From Bicyclus anynana (lineage: Eukaryota; Arthropoda; Insecta; Lepidoptera; Nymphalidae): DNA of 64,000 nucleotides. A model generated the notes under the pieces. The model was not told the DNA's origin. It made no database searches and saw only the letters and a list, made by a program, of their open reading frames with translations. The position numbers and the translations under genes are program-made. Below are positions 12,401-20,325 of the stretch, in pieces. How positions within the stretch are numbered: position 1 is the stretch's first letter; every line of letters begins with the position of its first letter. The stretch spans positions 14,912,501 to 14,976,500 of the forward strand of contig NC_069083.1 in the NCBI RefSeq assembly GCF_947172395.1, given 5' to 3'.

Positions 12401-15400
12401 GTAGTCTGTTATCAGCATCACCAACTGATTACATCCTTGAGTACTGCTCACATTACACTGCTTCCTTTCCCTTTCCTGATAAAATATAATAGAACAGTAT
12501 ATAGATTAGTTAACTATAACGAGCATCAATTGTTTGAGGGATCAACAAATCTGTATTTTTTTATGTACAAATAATTCAGTGAGTTAAAAGACTCAAACTC
12601 CATAAGTTTCCAGGATTCGAAAGAAGTTTGAACCGTCTAAGGAAAAAAAATAGCCATTTGACTAATATTTCTCCTTTCCTGCCAATTTGTCGAAAATATG
12701 TCCTATTAATATTACACTCTATTTAAAAAATACCTAATTGTAAGCCCAATACTTTAGTTATCTCAGAGGGATCAAAATTCAAGCGAAAACGGACACTCTT
12801 CTCGCGGGCGAAATCCCACTTCTGGTCCTTCTCAATTTATACGTATGAAATACAAAAATTACGAAATGAAATAGTTAGATAGTTGATAATTGAAAACCTT
12901 ACTCATATTTTCCCACTACTCCTAAAAATATACTCCTAATAGGTAATTTATCAGGTGCAAGTATAATAATTTGTATTCCAGTTTAGGGCTATCATTAAAG
13001 AAGAACAAAGTGCGAAGTCTGATTAAAGGGCTAAAGAGTGAAATCTCACTTTGCGAGATAATTAAAGCAATTACCACCCTAAGTAAGATAAACCCTTGAT
13101 TGACTACGGCAATTTATAGAGACACGTCCTTTGACCTTGTCACTTTGATAATGGCAAGGGCGTTGATTAAAATGGAGACAGGATTATAACTTTAGAGCTT
13201 TGTAAAAAGAAAGATTTTCTTTTTTTCTATGGTTGATAGATGAAATGTAATAAGAGCTACCTAAATTAAATAATGAATTGTCTGTTTTGATTCTAACAAC
13301 GTATACCTATTACGACTATACATTTACAAACACAAAAGCGAGTTCTTCATTATCTGTACTCAGTACTAATATTATAAAGAGAGAAAGTTTGTGGTATTGT
13401 AGGGGGTAATCTCTGGATCTACTGAACCGATTTTGAAAATTATTTTACTACTAAAGAACTTTTTAGAAAGCCACGTTATTTGTGAGTGTCATAGGCTTTA
13501 TCATACATTTTATCCGAGTATTCTCACAGGAACAGATACCACGCGGGTGAAACCGCGGGGCGTGAGATTTGAAGCATACAAAAATGCAAACCAATTCGAT
13601 CTATGAACAAGATCTGATTTGTATGAACTTTATCTTTTAATCTATACTAATATTATAAAGCTGAAGAGTTTGTTTGTTTACTTGAACGCGCTTATCTCAG
13701 GAATTTCTGGTCCAATTTTAAAAACTCTTACAGTTTTAAATAGCCCATTTAACGAGGCTCTTTTCTCTATAGACTATATATTATTCCCGTAGTAGTATTA
13801 TAAATAAGAGGCTCACCTCCTTAAGAGTCTTAAAAGCTTTAATATAGGCCGTCGTGAGATTAGCGTTGCCTTCCAATGTTACTTTTGGTTTTTTACCGTC
13901 TTCCAGTGGTTCGAGAGCATCTGTTATTGTCGCCACATTCTCCGGCGTCGCTTGTACTAGGCCTTTGAAACAGTCCACCACTTCCAATATCGTGGAATTA
14001 AACTTGTACACGTTAACATAATCGTTGTTAGACAAAGTGGCTAATAAAGCGTCCAACGTCCTCCTCGCTACATAGTTTTTAAATCCCGTCATTGAACCAG
14101 AGACGTCGAAGAGAACGATCACATCTTTGGAACATGTCGCCGCTTCTATGTACCAAGACTTGACTCTGCAGTCATACGTGTCGGCTCCACCCTTCTTCCA
14201 TGGCATTCCGGGGTAAAAACGCAATACGCCGTGTGCACTTCCAAAATACTGCCACACCAGTGATGGATCAGACTTGTAGTTGTTTATGAAAACTTCGTCC
14301 AATTGTTTCGACCATAATATTGCGTTTAGTGCGGCAGTCTCTATAAATGTGTAATTCATTAGTAAATTTCCTCTCAGCTTTGAAAAATATACAATCTAGC
14401 AATACAGCTTGTCACAACTCTGTTAAATCTATACTAATATTATAAATCTGAAGAGTTTGTTTGGTTGAATGCGCTAATCTCAGAAACATTTGGTCCGATT
14501 TGAAAAATTCTGTCAGTCTGTCAGCTTATTTATCGAAGAAGGCTAGAAGGCATATATTATCTCCGTATACCTACGGGAACGCGAACCACGCGGGTGACAC
14601 CACGCGGCGTCAGCTAGTCATGAAGCAAATGAAACATTGTCATGTATTGACTATACTGAAGCCCCGCTAGTAGAACTAGTAAATGAAATATAGATTCTAT
14701 GGTGAAACGTTGTAGATTGGACTATTCGACTAAATAATTTATTCATCGCCATTCTTCTCAGTCGATGGACATACACTGCTGAACGTAGGCTTCTTGCAAG
14801 GACTTCCAAACACCACGATAAACACCAGTGGCGTAGCGTGCCTTGGAAGCGGCCCTGTATCAAAATTAGTTGGAGGGCGGGGGCAGGTTAAAGATTTCTC
14901 ACTAAAGAAACAAACATGCTTGCTATTGGGATATTTAGCATGTTTCCATTTTTAGACTGAAAAAAATATTGCTTTTTTAATATTTATATTCTATTATAGA
15001 TTTATTTCCGTGAAGCACCAGATTAAGTTTATTTACTTTCACATGTAAGGGGCCTCTGTAGTCTGGGGGCCTCGTATCATTGTCGTATCATTGATACGGC
15101 GGTAGCTACGCCCCTAATATAGACCTTGTACCGCCATCATCCAGGGGCTACCTGTTACCTACTTGATTTCTTCGGTCCACCTAGTAAGGGGTCGACAAAT
15201 ACTACGCTTTTCGTAATCCATTACCTTGATAATAAATGTTTGTTGGAACATGGATGCAACTTGTGCTTGTATTTACATTAATATCATAAAAATGGGAATC
15301 TTTCTCCAATGACACGTCTTTGTAGTGCGGGTTGTTTAGTGCGAATTTAGGTATTTCGTCGGCCCCTTCAATCTTAGTGCCATGTTCGTCGTAAAACTGC

Positions 15401-18400
15401 GAATATTTGGCCGAGCAATATGTATAATCTGTTCTATTGTCGTACACAAACTCAGCCGCAAGGCGTTCTGCTGTTGCATGGATACACTGTGAAAAAACAT
15501 AAAATTAAAAAAGGTTCTAATAAAATTGATTATTGTATGATTTTACAATAAACTTACCAAATGCTCTTTTAAAAGATATACAGGGTGCTCGGGAGTATTT
15601 CCCATAACTTCAAGGTGTTGACAAGTCCACTTCCGAAATGCATAACTATTCTCTTTTTTAATTTAAAAGAATCTTTTTGTATTTGAAAAAAAGTAATTCG
15701 AGTAATTCCGACTATCCATGTAACACGCCTTTATCTATCCTTGCATTATAAAATACGTAGATAATCGTAGTGGTAAGACTGTGGATATCGACGAGATATT
15801 GCAACTGGCACTCCGCACTTCACTAGTAAGCTACTTCATGATATTTATCAATGAATAAGTTTGGCTAGGTCATAATATAAGGATGCGAAGGACACAATTT
15901 AGGATATATTTACAAAGAAATATTTTTACTCATTACAGAATACATTTTCCATAGGGTTCATAAAATATTCATTATAGAACACATTTTCCATAGGGTTCAT
16001 TTACACGAGCAGCATGTTGCCAACGGCAGAGGCAACTGCTTCCGACTACTGCAGTGGGGGTCTTCGTCATTTTTAATTAACTTTCCAAAAATATAACCCA
16101 GAGTTATGGGAAATACTCCCAAGCATCCTGTATCTATAGTAATTAAACTATGTCATTCTGTTTTCAGAATCGAGTATGTCTAGTAATAGTTACCTTGACA
16201 GCATTAATTTTTCTTGTAAGCATCGTACTGACGGAACGCAGTGACGAATCCAAAATCTGTTTACCATCTTTCTTTTTAACACTAGCGTTCATTTGTTTGT
16301 ATTTCTGTAAATATTAACATTGATTTAATTACGATTATTGATTGATATAACATTATTTAAAACTACCCGAAAATCATGTAACAATGCCTCAAAGTAAATA
16401 AAATCTTGCAAAGTCACTTTGCAATTGCACGTTGTAGAGTCAACATCTCCTGAGGATGCTCCGGTTTCGGGGTGAAACGTACGTAGAGAGTATTTTGTCG
16501 GACCTGGGTGACGTTGTCGCATGGGTTCGTCGATTTTTCGCGGATGATAGCAAAATAAATAAATCATTATATAATCATGATGAACTTCCGCAAAGTAACG
16601 CCTGCTTCTATCCAATATTTAAAAGAGGTTAAATAAAATCTGTTTTTTTTAATTCTTTGAAAGTTAGCTCTTCTAGAATCTCACCAGATGGTAAGTAATG
16701 ATGCCATATAAGATGGAAGCGGGCATACTACATCACTTACAGGTGAGATTGTAGTCAAGGTAGAGAATAAAAAAAAGAAAAACAAAAAAGGTAGATTTTC
16801 CAATATCCAATTCTCTTAAATGAATGATAGTCCCTGAAATACTTTAGGTAAATGAAAGTACCTAAACAACAGCAATTTGATCGCCCTTGGCTACGTGATA
16901 GAAATAAATAAACGTAATAACGCTAAAGTATTTACTTACGATCCTGATTTGGTCTGATTTCGTCAGTGATTCGCTCAGACGCCATAACTCTTCTCCTAAT
17001 GTTCTTGCCCATTCTCTGACCCTAGTTAAATAAAAAGCTATTAAAATCGGCAAATGAAAAAGGCTTGTTATTACACCTATTTTAGCTGTCGATTTTGAAT
17101 TCGTCAAGACTAAGAACTAGGGTACAAGCTATAATTAAAGAAATATAGCAAGCCTTTATTTTCGACGAAGTATCGAATAACCTAAATTTATTTAAGGAAG
17201 GCTAATGAAAACTGGAATTAATCCAGTGAGTTTCATTTCGTAGTTAAGAGTTAATAGCAAATGGTGCCCAAATCTTCGTCTGAAAATATTAAACCTAAGT
17301 TTTTAAGATCCTTTCAATATTCCAATAATATTTTTTATATATATTCTAAGTAATACACTTGAAACTTAAGGAATCATCGAGAGATTACTTTTTTTAACAC
17401 ATACTTAGGTTGCAAATACTCAAAACCGACCAAACCTCATAACATGATATCAACTCAAACTTATAGAATCATAAATTTCATACCATCATCAGAAGTTGAC
17501 TAAGCAAGTAAAGGGTAAATGAAACAGGTTCAAAAAATACTTTTTTAAAACCGCTCTTGTAGGTAAGTAAACACATAATACGTGGTAAAATCTATTAATT
17601 AATGTTATCTCTTTTACGCATGAATGAATAGTGTAACAGTATCTTATCTTGAGTCAATCGTTACTGTTCCGATAGTCGTTCCAGTCAATGGACTTATAGC
17701 GAAAAGCTTCAACAAATATCTTAAGCTTTCGCTTTTTTTCTGATTGTGTAAGTGCCGTAGACTCCTTATTAAGACCTCAGCGGAGTCACCGGGGGTTTTG
17801 GGTGAGCGTATCAGAAGCATCACCTGATGGTGCCCGAAGGCAGAAGCGGAACGAATCTCTAAATGCGTCTTCCTTGAGACTCTGATCTTGGCTTAGGCCT
17901 TAGGTTGGTCATTCTTCAGACCGGAATGTATCAGTCTGGGCGCTCCTGAGATCGTGAGTAACAAATCCCACGACCGGGTGACGTCATGAATGGGTTCTGA
18001 ACGACCTGGAAGGGTTTCAGAATAGCCTTTGGGTGGTGGGCAAACACTACACTAGCGTGTTTACTACATTATTGGACTTAAAAAGTGAAATTGGAGCGGA
18101 GTGATAATTTGCTTTTAGCGCAAACCATAGGTTAGAGACGACCCATCACAGACTATTTTAAAAAAATCTATGTTGTTTCTGGCAAAATGTTTTTCACACC
18201 TCTCCGACCATAGAGGATGTCTAATTAATTAAAGCAATTAGTTTTAAGTTATCACATCTGTCGGCCGTCTCGAGACACACTCGTTTTTTTGGAAATAAAC
18301 ATTATTAGAAGTTGAAGAGAAGATATAAATGAATATTATAATCCTTAACATCAAAATGAGTTTAGTCACCTAATCTCAAAGCCATCTTCGGAACCAAGTT

Positions 18401-18626
18401 CAAGTTTATTTTTGTTTTTACGATAGGTAGTCTTTATTCCTCGATACAATTATCGTAAAATTTCAATACGATTCTATTTTGTTAGATAATTTATTATTTA
18501 TTATGCATATATAGATAGCGGTAGACGTTTAAACTCGAAAACTAAAAATAAAGCTTACGTGTCAGATCTCCAAGCAGGTGCCGGCTCTGGTAGAAGAAGC
18601 AGAATAGACAAAACAACTATCTGCAT
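346..18626 (-). CDS. Voltage-gated calcium channel alpha2/delta subunit, complete 19-exon gene
   Basis: Accessory subunit that, in this family, binds the extracellular face of CaV channels, promotes their trafficking and organises presynaptic calcium entry. Exons join as 18626-18559, 17021-16940, 16304-16194, 15486-15225, 14370-13817, 12475-12250, 11764-11628, 8778-8740, 6484-6341, 5574-5500, 5008-4827, 4567-4364, 4271-4117, 3603-3333, 3252-2958, 2207-1947, 1575-1452, 992-544 and 453-346: 3,747 nt, 1,248 residues, phases consistent throughout. Seen: signal peptide at 1-18; VWA_N-like segment about 95-220; VWA about 256-440 with DVSGS at 263-267; Cache-like stretch opening with LGVNGYSFIVSNNGYLLLHP at 542-561; long VGCC_alpha2-type region after that; ECGIGS followed by a hydrophobic tail near the C-terminus. 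Many N-x-S/T sequons and cysteines fit an extracellular glycoprotein. Insects have several paralogues (straightjacket, stolid and others) and I cannot say which this is. Confidence 0.95.
544..992 (-). CDS. alpha2/delta exon 18 (delta region)
   Basis: 449 nt, residues 1064-1213, starting VADDSEF after ATTACAG|. An acidic, low-complexity Glu/Thr stretch (about 1065-1100) leads into a cysteine-rich part with FLDSTGLYVVV and EGCYTYHDK. Donor is GACAAG|GTAGAT. Reading through that donor meets TAA at 498-496 after 15 more residues and would lose the anchor. Confidence 0.9.
1452..1575 (-). CDS. alpha2/delta exon 17
   Basis: 124 nt, residues 1023-1063, between TTTTTCAG| and TTACG|GTTAGT. The hydrophobic run FFKWLLVEAFLGIFNIFN is not a membrane anchor in known alpha2/delta proteins, where this surface packs within the ectodomain. 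Phase 1. Confidence 0.85.
1739..1933 (+). repeat. Interspersed repeat family A, copy 1 (intron 16)
   Basis: Runs from 'actaatattataaagctgaagagtt' to 'accgcgcggcgtcagctagt'. It is the first of nine recognisable copies in this window. Its end lies 8 bp from the exon 16 donor. Non-coding; probably the 3' end of a non-LTR element or a SINE. Confidence 0.8.
1947..2207 (-). CDS. alpha2/delta exon 16
   Basis: 261 nt, residues 936-1022, phase 0/0. It includes YDCYVIDSSGYVVMS, then DVGQFFGSVG and an acidic, cysteine-containing end. Acceptor TTTTCAG|, donor ACA|GTAAGT. The donor lies only about 8 bp from the end of an interspersed repeat (1739-1933). Confidence 0.94.
2958..3252 (-). CDS. alpha2/delta exon 15
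   Basis: 295 nt, residues 837-935. It starts KVFGDHYYNAIEETWYKGAV and continues to ITASYAIFYKDG and AAVVGFQYMFSNFQDIFF, the classical second Cache-like region. Donor is ACAAAG|GTATGA, phase 0. Confidence 0.95.
3333..3603 (-). CDS. alpha2/delta exon 14
   Basis: 271 nt, residues 747-836. It carries CNEDLVKQLVFDAKLS, the family phrase TSSGMTRWHY and EYPGK. Acceptor is TTGACAG|, donor GGAAA|GTATGT, phase 2. The 80-nt intron to exon 15 is the shortest in the gene. Confidence 0.93.
3662..4030 (+). repeat. Interspersed repeat family J in intron 13
   Basis: Starts with (AAATC)n-like 'caaaatcaaaatcaaaatc', then 'catttatttcaagtaggct' and 'cggcaagaaactcaacagttgctctttt'. Related pieces occur at 39122-39180 and 57580-57765. 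The form is that of a common lepidopteran non-coding repeat. Confidence 0.6.
4117..4271 (-). CDS. alpha2/delta exon 13
   Basis: 155 nt, residues 695-746, starting W-VYCKYHYLEGHES. It encodes an acidic, less conserved segment up to VEFDVN. Acceptor is ATTACAG|, donor AATG|GTAATT, phase 1. Confidence 0.87.
4364..4567 (-). CDS. alpha2/delta exon 12
   Basis: 204 nt, residues 627-694 plus two bases, starting RRIARVKHDYFFN. It carries TPFSMGISLP, a recognisable alpha2/delta motif in which the protein folds back as a second Cache-like repeat. Flanked by TTCTCAG| and GATTG|GTAATA. Confidence 0.94.
4827..5008 (-). CDS. alpha2/delta exon 11
   Basis: 182 nt, residues 567-626 plus two bases. It contains NYNSVDFVEVE, then an acidic and basic helix KIKLLRENLVNAREG and VEVLYHYDNM. 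Flanked by TTTTTAG| and ATGAG|GTAATT, phase 2. Confidence 0.92.
5140..5280 (-). mobile_element. RTE-type LINE tail fragment (family H) in intron 10
   Basis: Minus-strand translation resembles the degenerate C-terminal end of RTE-clade reverse transcriptases (…PxRWTDD…RW…). The same nucleotides, 'gcatccagcggcttcctgcaa' and 'gtccacctagtaagg', recur at 14745-15200, 32460-32632 and 47107-47281. Confidence 0.6.
5500..5574 (-). CDS. alpha2/delta exon 10 (Cache core)
   Basis: 75 nt, residues 542-566, phase 0/0. It encodes LGVNGYSFIVSNNGYLLLHP, among the most conserved segments of alpha2/delta proteins. Acceptor is GGTTACAG|, donor AGC|GTAAGT. Confidence 0.95.
6341..6484 (-). CDS. alpha2/delta exon 9
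   Basis: 144 nt, residues 494-541, after TTTTGTAG|. It encodes DKLVTSVAIPAFD and LLLGVAGTDVPI, a typical Cache-domain lead-in (GVAGTDVP). The donor CATCAG|GTTTGT lacks the usual A at +3 but the downstream frame fits. Phase 0. Confidence 0.9.
6958..7145 (+). repeat. Interspersed repeat family B fragment in intron 8
   Basis: Contains 'cgcaaaagccgttcttagc', 'ctataaactacctccctacc' and 'gtcaagcggtttttgggatttc', shared with 23305-23420, 29556-29695 and 31680-31865. A decayed, non-coding repeat. Confidence 0.55.
7914..8105 (+). repeat. Interspersed repeat family A, copy 2 (intron 8)
   Basis: Same left ('tactaatattataaagctg') and right ('gcgtggcgtcagctagt') ends as copy 1, with a short internal deletion in the TTTG tract near the left end. 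Confidence 0.8.
8233..8575 (+). repeat. Two divergent family A-like repeats (intron 8)
   Basis: 8233-8395 ('gagataaagtttgtggtat' through 'acgggaactacacgagg') and 8425-8575 ('tcatacggaagctacat' through 'gggagccatgcgatt') match a divergent subfamily also seen at 13364-13565 and 28425-28600. The rest of intron 8-7 is AT-rich with nothing recognisable. Confidence 0.5.
8740..8778 (-). CDS. alpha2/delta exon 8, 39-nt microexon
   Basis: 39 nt, phase 0/0, between TTCCACAG| and |GTAAGT. It encodes 13 residues, RTKKWDVSKDVEK (481-493), between the VWA and the next exon. Good splice sites and a lysine-rich linker composition suggest a cassette exon. Mammalian alpha2/delta genes are alternatively spliced in a similar place. 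Confidence 0.8.
10925..11091. mobile_element. Foldback MITE, copy 1 (intron 7)
   Basis: About 167 bp that is almost entirely an inverted repeat: left arm 'gcccccctagccaagtggca', right arm 'tgccacttggctaggggggc', with the arms matching for about 70 bp. A second copy is at 63302-63494. No coding capacity. Confidence 0.85.
11417..11590 (+). mobile_element. tRNA-derived SINE (family D) in intron 7
   Basis: Head 'tagctcaacggtaagagcg' fits a pol III A box and 'ggttcgatcccc' a B box. The tRNA-unrelated body ends in an A-rich tail at 11580-11600. A reverse copy at about 38145-38332 shares head and body, so it is a SINE and not a functional tRNA gene. Confidence 0.75.
11628..11764 (-). CDS. alpha2/delta exon 7 (end of VWA)
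   Basis: 137 nt, residues 435-480, after TTTAAG|. It starts GYFVHIHSVEEVQQQV, closing the VWA fold (GYF-I-S-EEV is the family pattern), and runs into a proline-rich linker DPPPTWTH. Donor is GATACG|GTAAGG, phase 0. Confidence 0.93.
12250..12475 (-). CDS. alpha2/delta exon 6 (VWA domain, second half)
   Basis: 226 nt, residues 360-434, between TATCAG| and AACAGAG|GTAATA. It carries the VWA beta-strand QLVMLITDYVPGN and the strand VRVFTYLIGKEV, which includes the usual buried core. Cys residues in the first and last codon blocks may be disulfide-bonded. Confidence 0.93.
13364..13565 (+). repeat. Family A-like repeat, divergent subfamily (intron 5)
   Basis: 'tactaatattataaagaga' to 'cgggtgaaaccgcggggcgt'. 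The ends match family A while the middle ('tctggatctactgaaccgat') defines the subfamily. It lies 75 bp from a truncated canonical copy. Confidence 0.65.
13641..13795 (+). repeat. Interspersed repeat family A, copy 3, 3'-truncated (intron 5)
   Basis: Matches copy 1 up to 'ttattcccgta' and then stops about 15 bp before the exon 5 donor (13811-13816). Confidence 0.7.
13817..14370 (-). CDS. alpha2/delta exon 5 (VWA domain, MIDAS motif)
   Basis: 554 nt, residues 175-359. It includes WSKQLDEVF, VWQYFGSAHG, RFYPGMPW and the VWA metal-ion-dependent adhesion site DVSGSM (263-268), needed for ligand binding in this family. The frame requires the acceptor CTGAGAG|GA. A nearby CAAAG|CT would be out of frame. 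Donor is AAGGAG|GTGAGC, phase 0. Confidence 0.95.
14427..14618 (+). repeat. Interspersed repeat family A, copy 4 (intron 4)
   Basis: Full-length, 'tctatactaatattataaat' to 'ccacgcggcgtcagctagt', about 55 bp upstream (in transcription sense) of the exon 5 acceptor. Confidence 0.8.
14745..15200 (-). mobile_element. RTE-type LINE tail interrupted by a nested repeat (intron 4)
   Basis: 14745-14822 and 15118-15200 are the two halves of a family H fragment ('catacactgctgaacgtagg' ... 'tcttcggtccacctagtaag'). A second element at about 14823-15117 splits them, starting 'agtggcgtagcgtgcc' and ending 'cggcggtagctacgcccct'. The second element recurs, inverted and longer, at about 62446-63053. Confidence 0.65.
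15225..15486 (-). CDS. alpha2/delta exon 4 (VWA_N region)
   Basis: 262 nt, residues 88-174, starting CIHATAERLAAEF after TTCACAG|. It carries the VWA_N-type segment and ends at the conserved stretch CIHVPTNIYYQ with donor CAAG|GTAATG (phase 1). Only about 20 bp of intron separates the donor from a LINE fragment (15118-15200). Confidence 0.92.
15579..16132. mobile_element. Non-autonomous TIR element (mariner-like ends) in intron 3
   Basis: Left end 'tacagggtgctcgggagtat' continuing to 'ttcccataac', and right end 'gttatgggaaatactcccaa' continuing to 'gcatcctgta', form terminal inverted repeats of about 30 bp in TA-rich flanks. About 554 bp with no long reading frame. The first bases match the ends of the 51.1-kb element. 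Confidence 0.75.
16194..16304 (-). CDS. alpha2/delta exon 3
   Basis: 111 nt, phase 0 at both ends, between TTTACAG| and |GTAACT. It encodes residues 51-87, a lysine-rich helical segment ending in RKINAVK. A symmetric exon could be skipped without a frameshift, but I see no direct sign that it is. Confidence 0.87.
16418..16618 (+). repeat. Interspersed repeat family G, copy 1 (intron 2)
   Basis: 201 bp starting 'tttgcaattgcacgttgtag' and ending 'cctgcttctatccaatat'. It is of identical length to 34918-35118, with six visible substitutions. Followed at about 16640-16775 by a family C SINE fragment. Confidence 0.8.
16940..17021 (-). CDS. alpha2/delta exon 2
   Basis: 82 nt between TTTAACTAG| and |GTAAGT. 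It encodes residues 23-50, beginning VREWARTLGEELWRL, the amphipathic N-terminal helix typical of alpha2/delta proteins just after the signal peptide. It ends in phase 0. Confidence 0.88.
17022..18558 (-). other. alpha2/delta intron 1: mostly unremarkable
   Basis: AT-rich. A diverged repeat (family M) at about 17638-17960 includes 'cgaaaagcttcaacaaatat' and a GC-richer stretch; related pieces lie at 25565-25765 and 46372-46517. No coding signal is seen. Confidence 0.4.
18559..18626 (-). CDS. alpha2/delta exon 1: start codon and signal peptide
   Basis: ATG at 18626-18624 opens a hydrophobic leader, MQIVVLSILLLLPEPAPA, typical of a signal peptide with cleavage near residue 18. The exon ends GAC AC|GTAAGC (phase 2). 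The two bases are completed by G from exon 2 to give Thr23. No other in-frame ATG is needed. Confidence 0.85.
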
Positions 18627-18959
18627 ATTGAAGCGATGACTCAGACTCGAGTTAACCTTCGAAGATAAAATTTCACGGCCGCCGTACAAATTAACAGACG
18701 ACAATATTACTCGTTAAGGCACATCGTTGCGTATCTTCGTTTAAGCTTACAATAATCTAATACCAAAAATACATCCAACCGTATTCAACAACTCTAATAA
18801 ATGTAAACTCTAACACACACAAAACACTTACATAAATAGAACTATCACAATTAACTATCGAAAAACGCGACAATAAGCTTTCACCGGTGAGAGATAACAA
18901 GCAAGGCCACTACGATAGGAAAGATACAAAATGTTTACATTCTAACTCGACGAGGTTAT

Positions 18960-19265
18960 AAATAAATTTATTTATTTTTGGAAGAAAATCCGACGCAAAG
19001 TCTGAAGACGGAACTTTTTAGTTAGTTTGTGCGGTGAACTTTTAAATAAGCTCCGCATTTAATCACAACGCGGTTTGGGTGAAGTTTTGTGTGATTCGCG
19101 CTAGTTTCGCGGCGCGAACTCGGCGCGATCTTGCCGCGGAGTGGACGCGGCCGGAGCGACGTCAGCCGCGGCGGACGCACGTGCTGCGTCTATTCTGGGC
19201 GGGCGGGCAGCGCTCCGCATCGAGCGATCGTGAAGTAGGTCGCTCACTGCTTCGACACACTGCTA
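18960..19265. promoter_or_regulatory. CpG-rich block, likely promoter/5' region of the alpha2/delta gene
   Basis: From about 19080 to 19260 the sequence is dense in CG dinucleotides (cgcggcgcgaactcggcgcg, ccgcggcggacgcacgtgct) in an otherwise AT-rich window. It sits about 450-640 bp upstream of the start codon on the minus strand. No TATA box is evident. The 94-codon plus-strand reading frame inside it has no recognisable domain and looks like chance in GC-rich DNA. It could also be a divergent promoter. Confidence 0.5.
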
Positions 19266-19422
19266 AACCGGTTACGGTGTACAAACATTTCAGTCGGCCA
19301 ATGTTGGTAACAACATCACGACAGCTGTTCGCGATAAGAGCACTTCATGTAGTCATTAATTAACGCGCTTAAGAACTTTCCCTTTTTCAAAAACAAGTAT
19401 AACGTAGATATTGTATTGTATT

Positions 19423-19685
19423 GTGAACCGTGACAGGAAATGACCTCTTCCTTCGATTCGGAGGACGTAGTTTCGAATCCGATCCAGGGATGCACTTTTC
19501 AGTTATGTGCATTTTAAGAAATTAATTATCAGGTGTCTCAAACTGAGTATTTTGTTAATTTTCTACGTGTGTGTTCATTGGGCCAGCGTGGTAGATTATT
19601 ATTAGTCTAACCCCTCTCATTCTGAGAGGAGACTTGCGCTCATCAGTGAGCCGAACAAGGATTGCTGATGATGAATGATGATGAT
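19423..19685 (+). mobile_element. tRNA-derived SINE (family F), full length, flanked by direct repeats
   Basis: Decayed pol III head ('gtttcgaatccgatccaggg' B-box region), body 'gtgcattttaagaaattaat', then 'ctaacccctctcattctgag' and a (GATGAT) tail. ATTGTATTGTATTGT on both sides (about 19409-19423 and 19686-19700) looks like a target-site duplication, although it is itself a simple repeat. Confidence 0.75.
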
Positions 19686-20134
19686 TGTATTGTATTGTAT
19701 TGTAGACTAGCGTACGCCATTGTTTTCCGGGATATGAAGTGGCGTATGTTCTGGTCCACAGCCATATTTATTTATCTCTATACCTTTTTTTATAAATAAT
19801 ATTTTTATTTGTAAAATTAATTATCCTTTTTTCGATTTCCAATCACGTTTTTTAAGTTGGTCGGCTACTACTCTTTAAATAGAAATTGCTTATTTGCCGT
19901 TATAGTTTTCCTACTAATTTCATTATATATCCTACTTTCGTGAATTTTTTCACGTATCCATAAACAACCGTTTAGCCGGTAGAGGGTAGCTCTTAAAAGC
20001 TTAGTATTTTACAAACGGATCCCTAAATTGAAATATATTGGTACCCCTTACAACTTTCAAAGACTTACCCAAAAATATCCCACACTATGAAATAAACGAG
20101 CAAAAACAAAATTCATCCCCACATTACATGTAGG

Positions 20135-20325
20135 AAAGGTCTCCTAAAAAAATATTTTTGAAGATTTTATTTTACGACTTTGTTCACTTGACATTTTTAA
20201 TTTACATATTCATGCTAATTTGCAGGTTTCTAGTAGGAATAGTCTCTGCGGACGGACAGACGGACATGACAAAACTATCTTCTTTTTAGGGTTTCTTGTG
20301 GACTACGGAACCCTAAAAAGGTGGT
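20135..20325 (+). repeat. Interspersed repeat family L
   Basis: 'ctaatttgcaggtttctagt', 'cggacggacagacggacatg' and 'actacggaaccctaaaaa'. A diverged copy lies at about 25245-25410, and 'aaaaccggccaagtgcg' at 25117-25133 is another end of the same class. Confidence 0.5.

Noticed and set aside
19079..19363. Arg-rich 94-codon frame at the CpG block
   Set aside because: GC-rich DNA has few stops; no domain and no splice context. Better read as promoter sequence.
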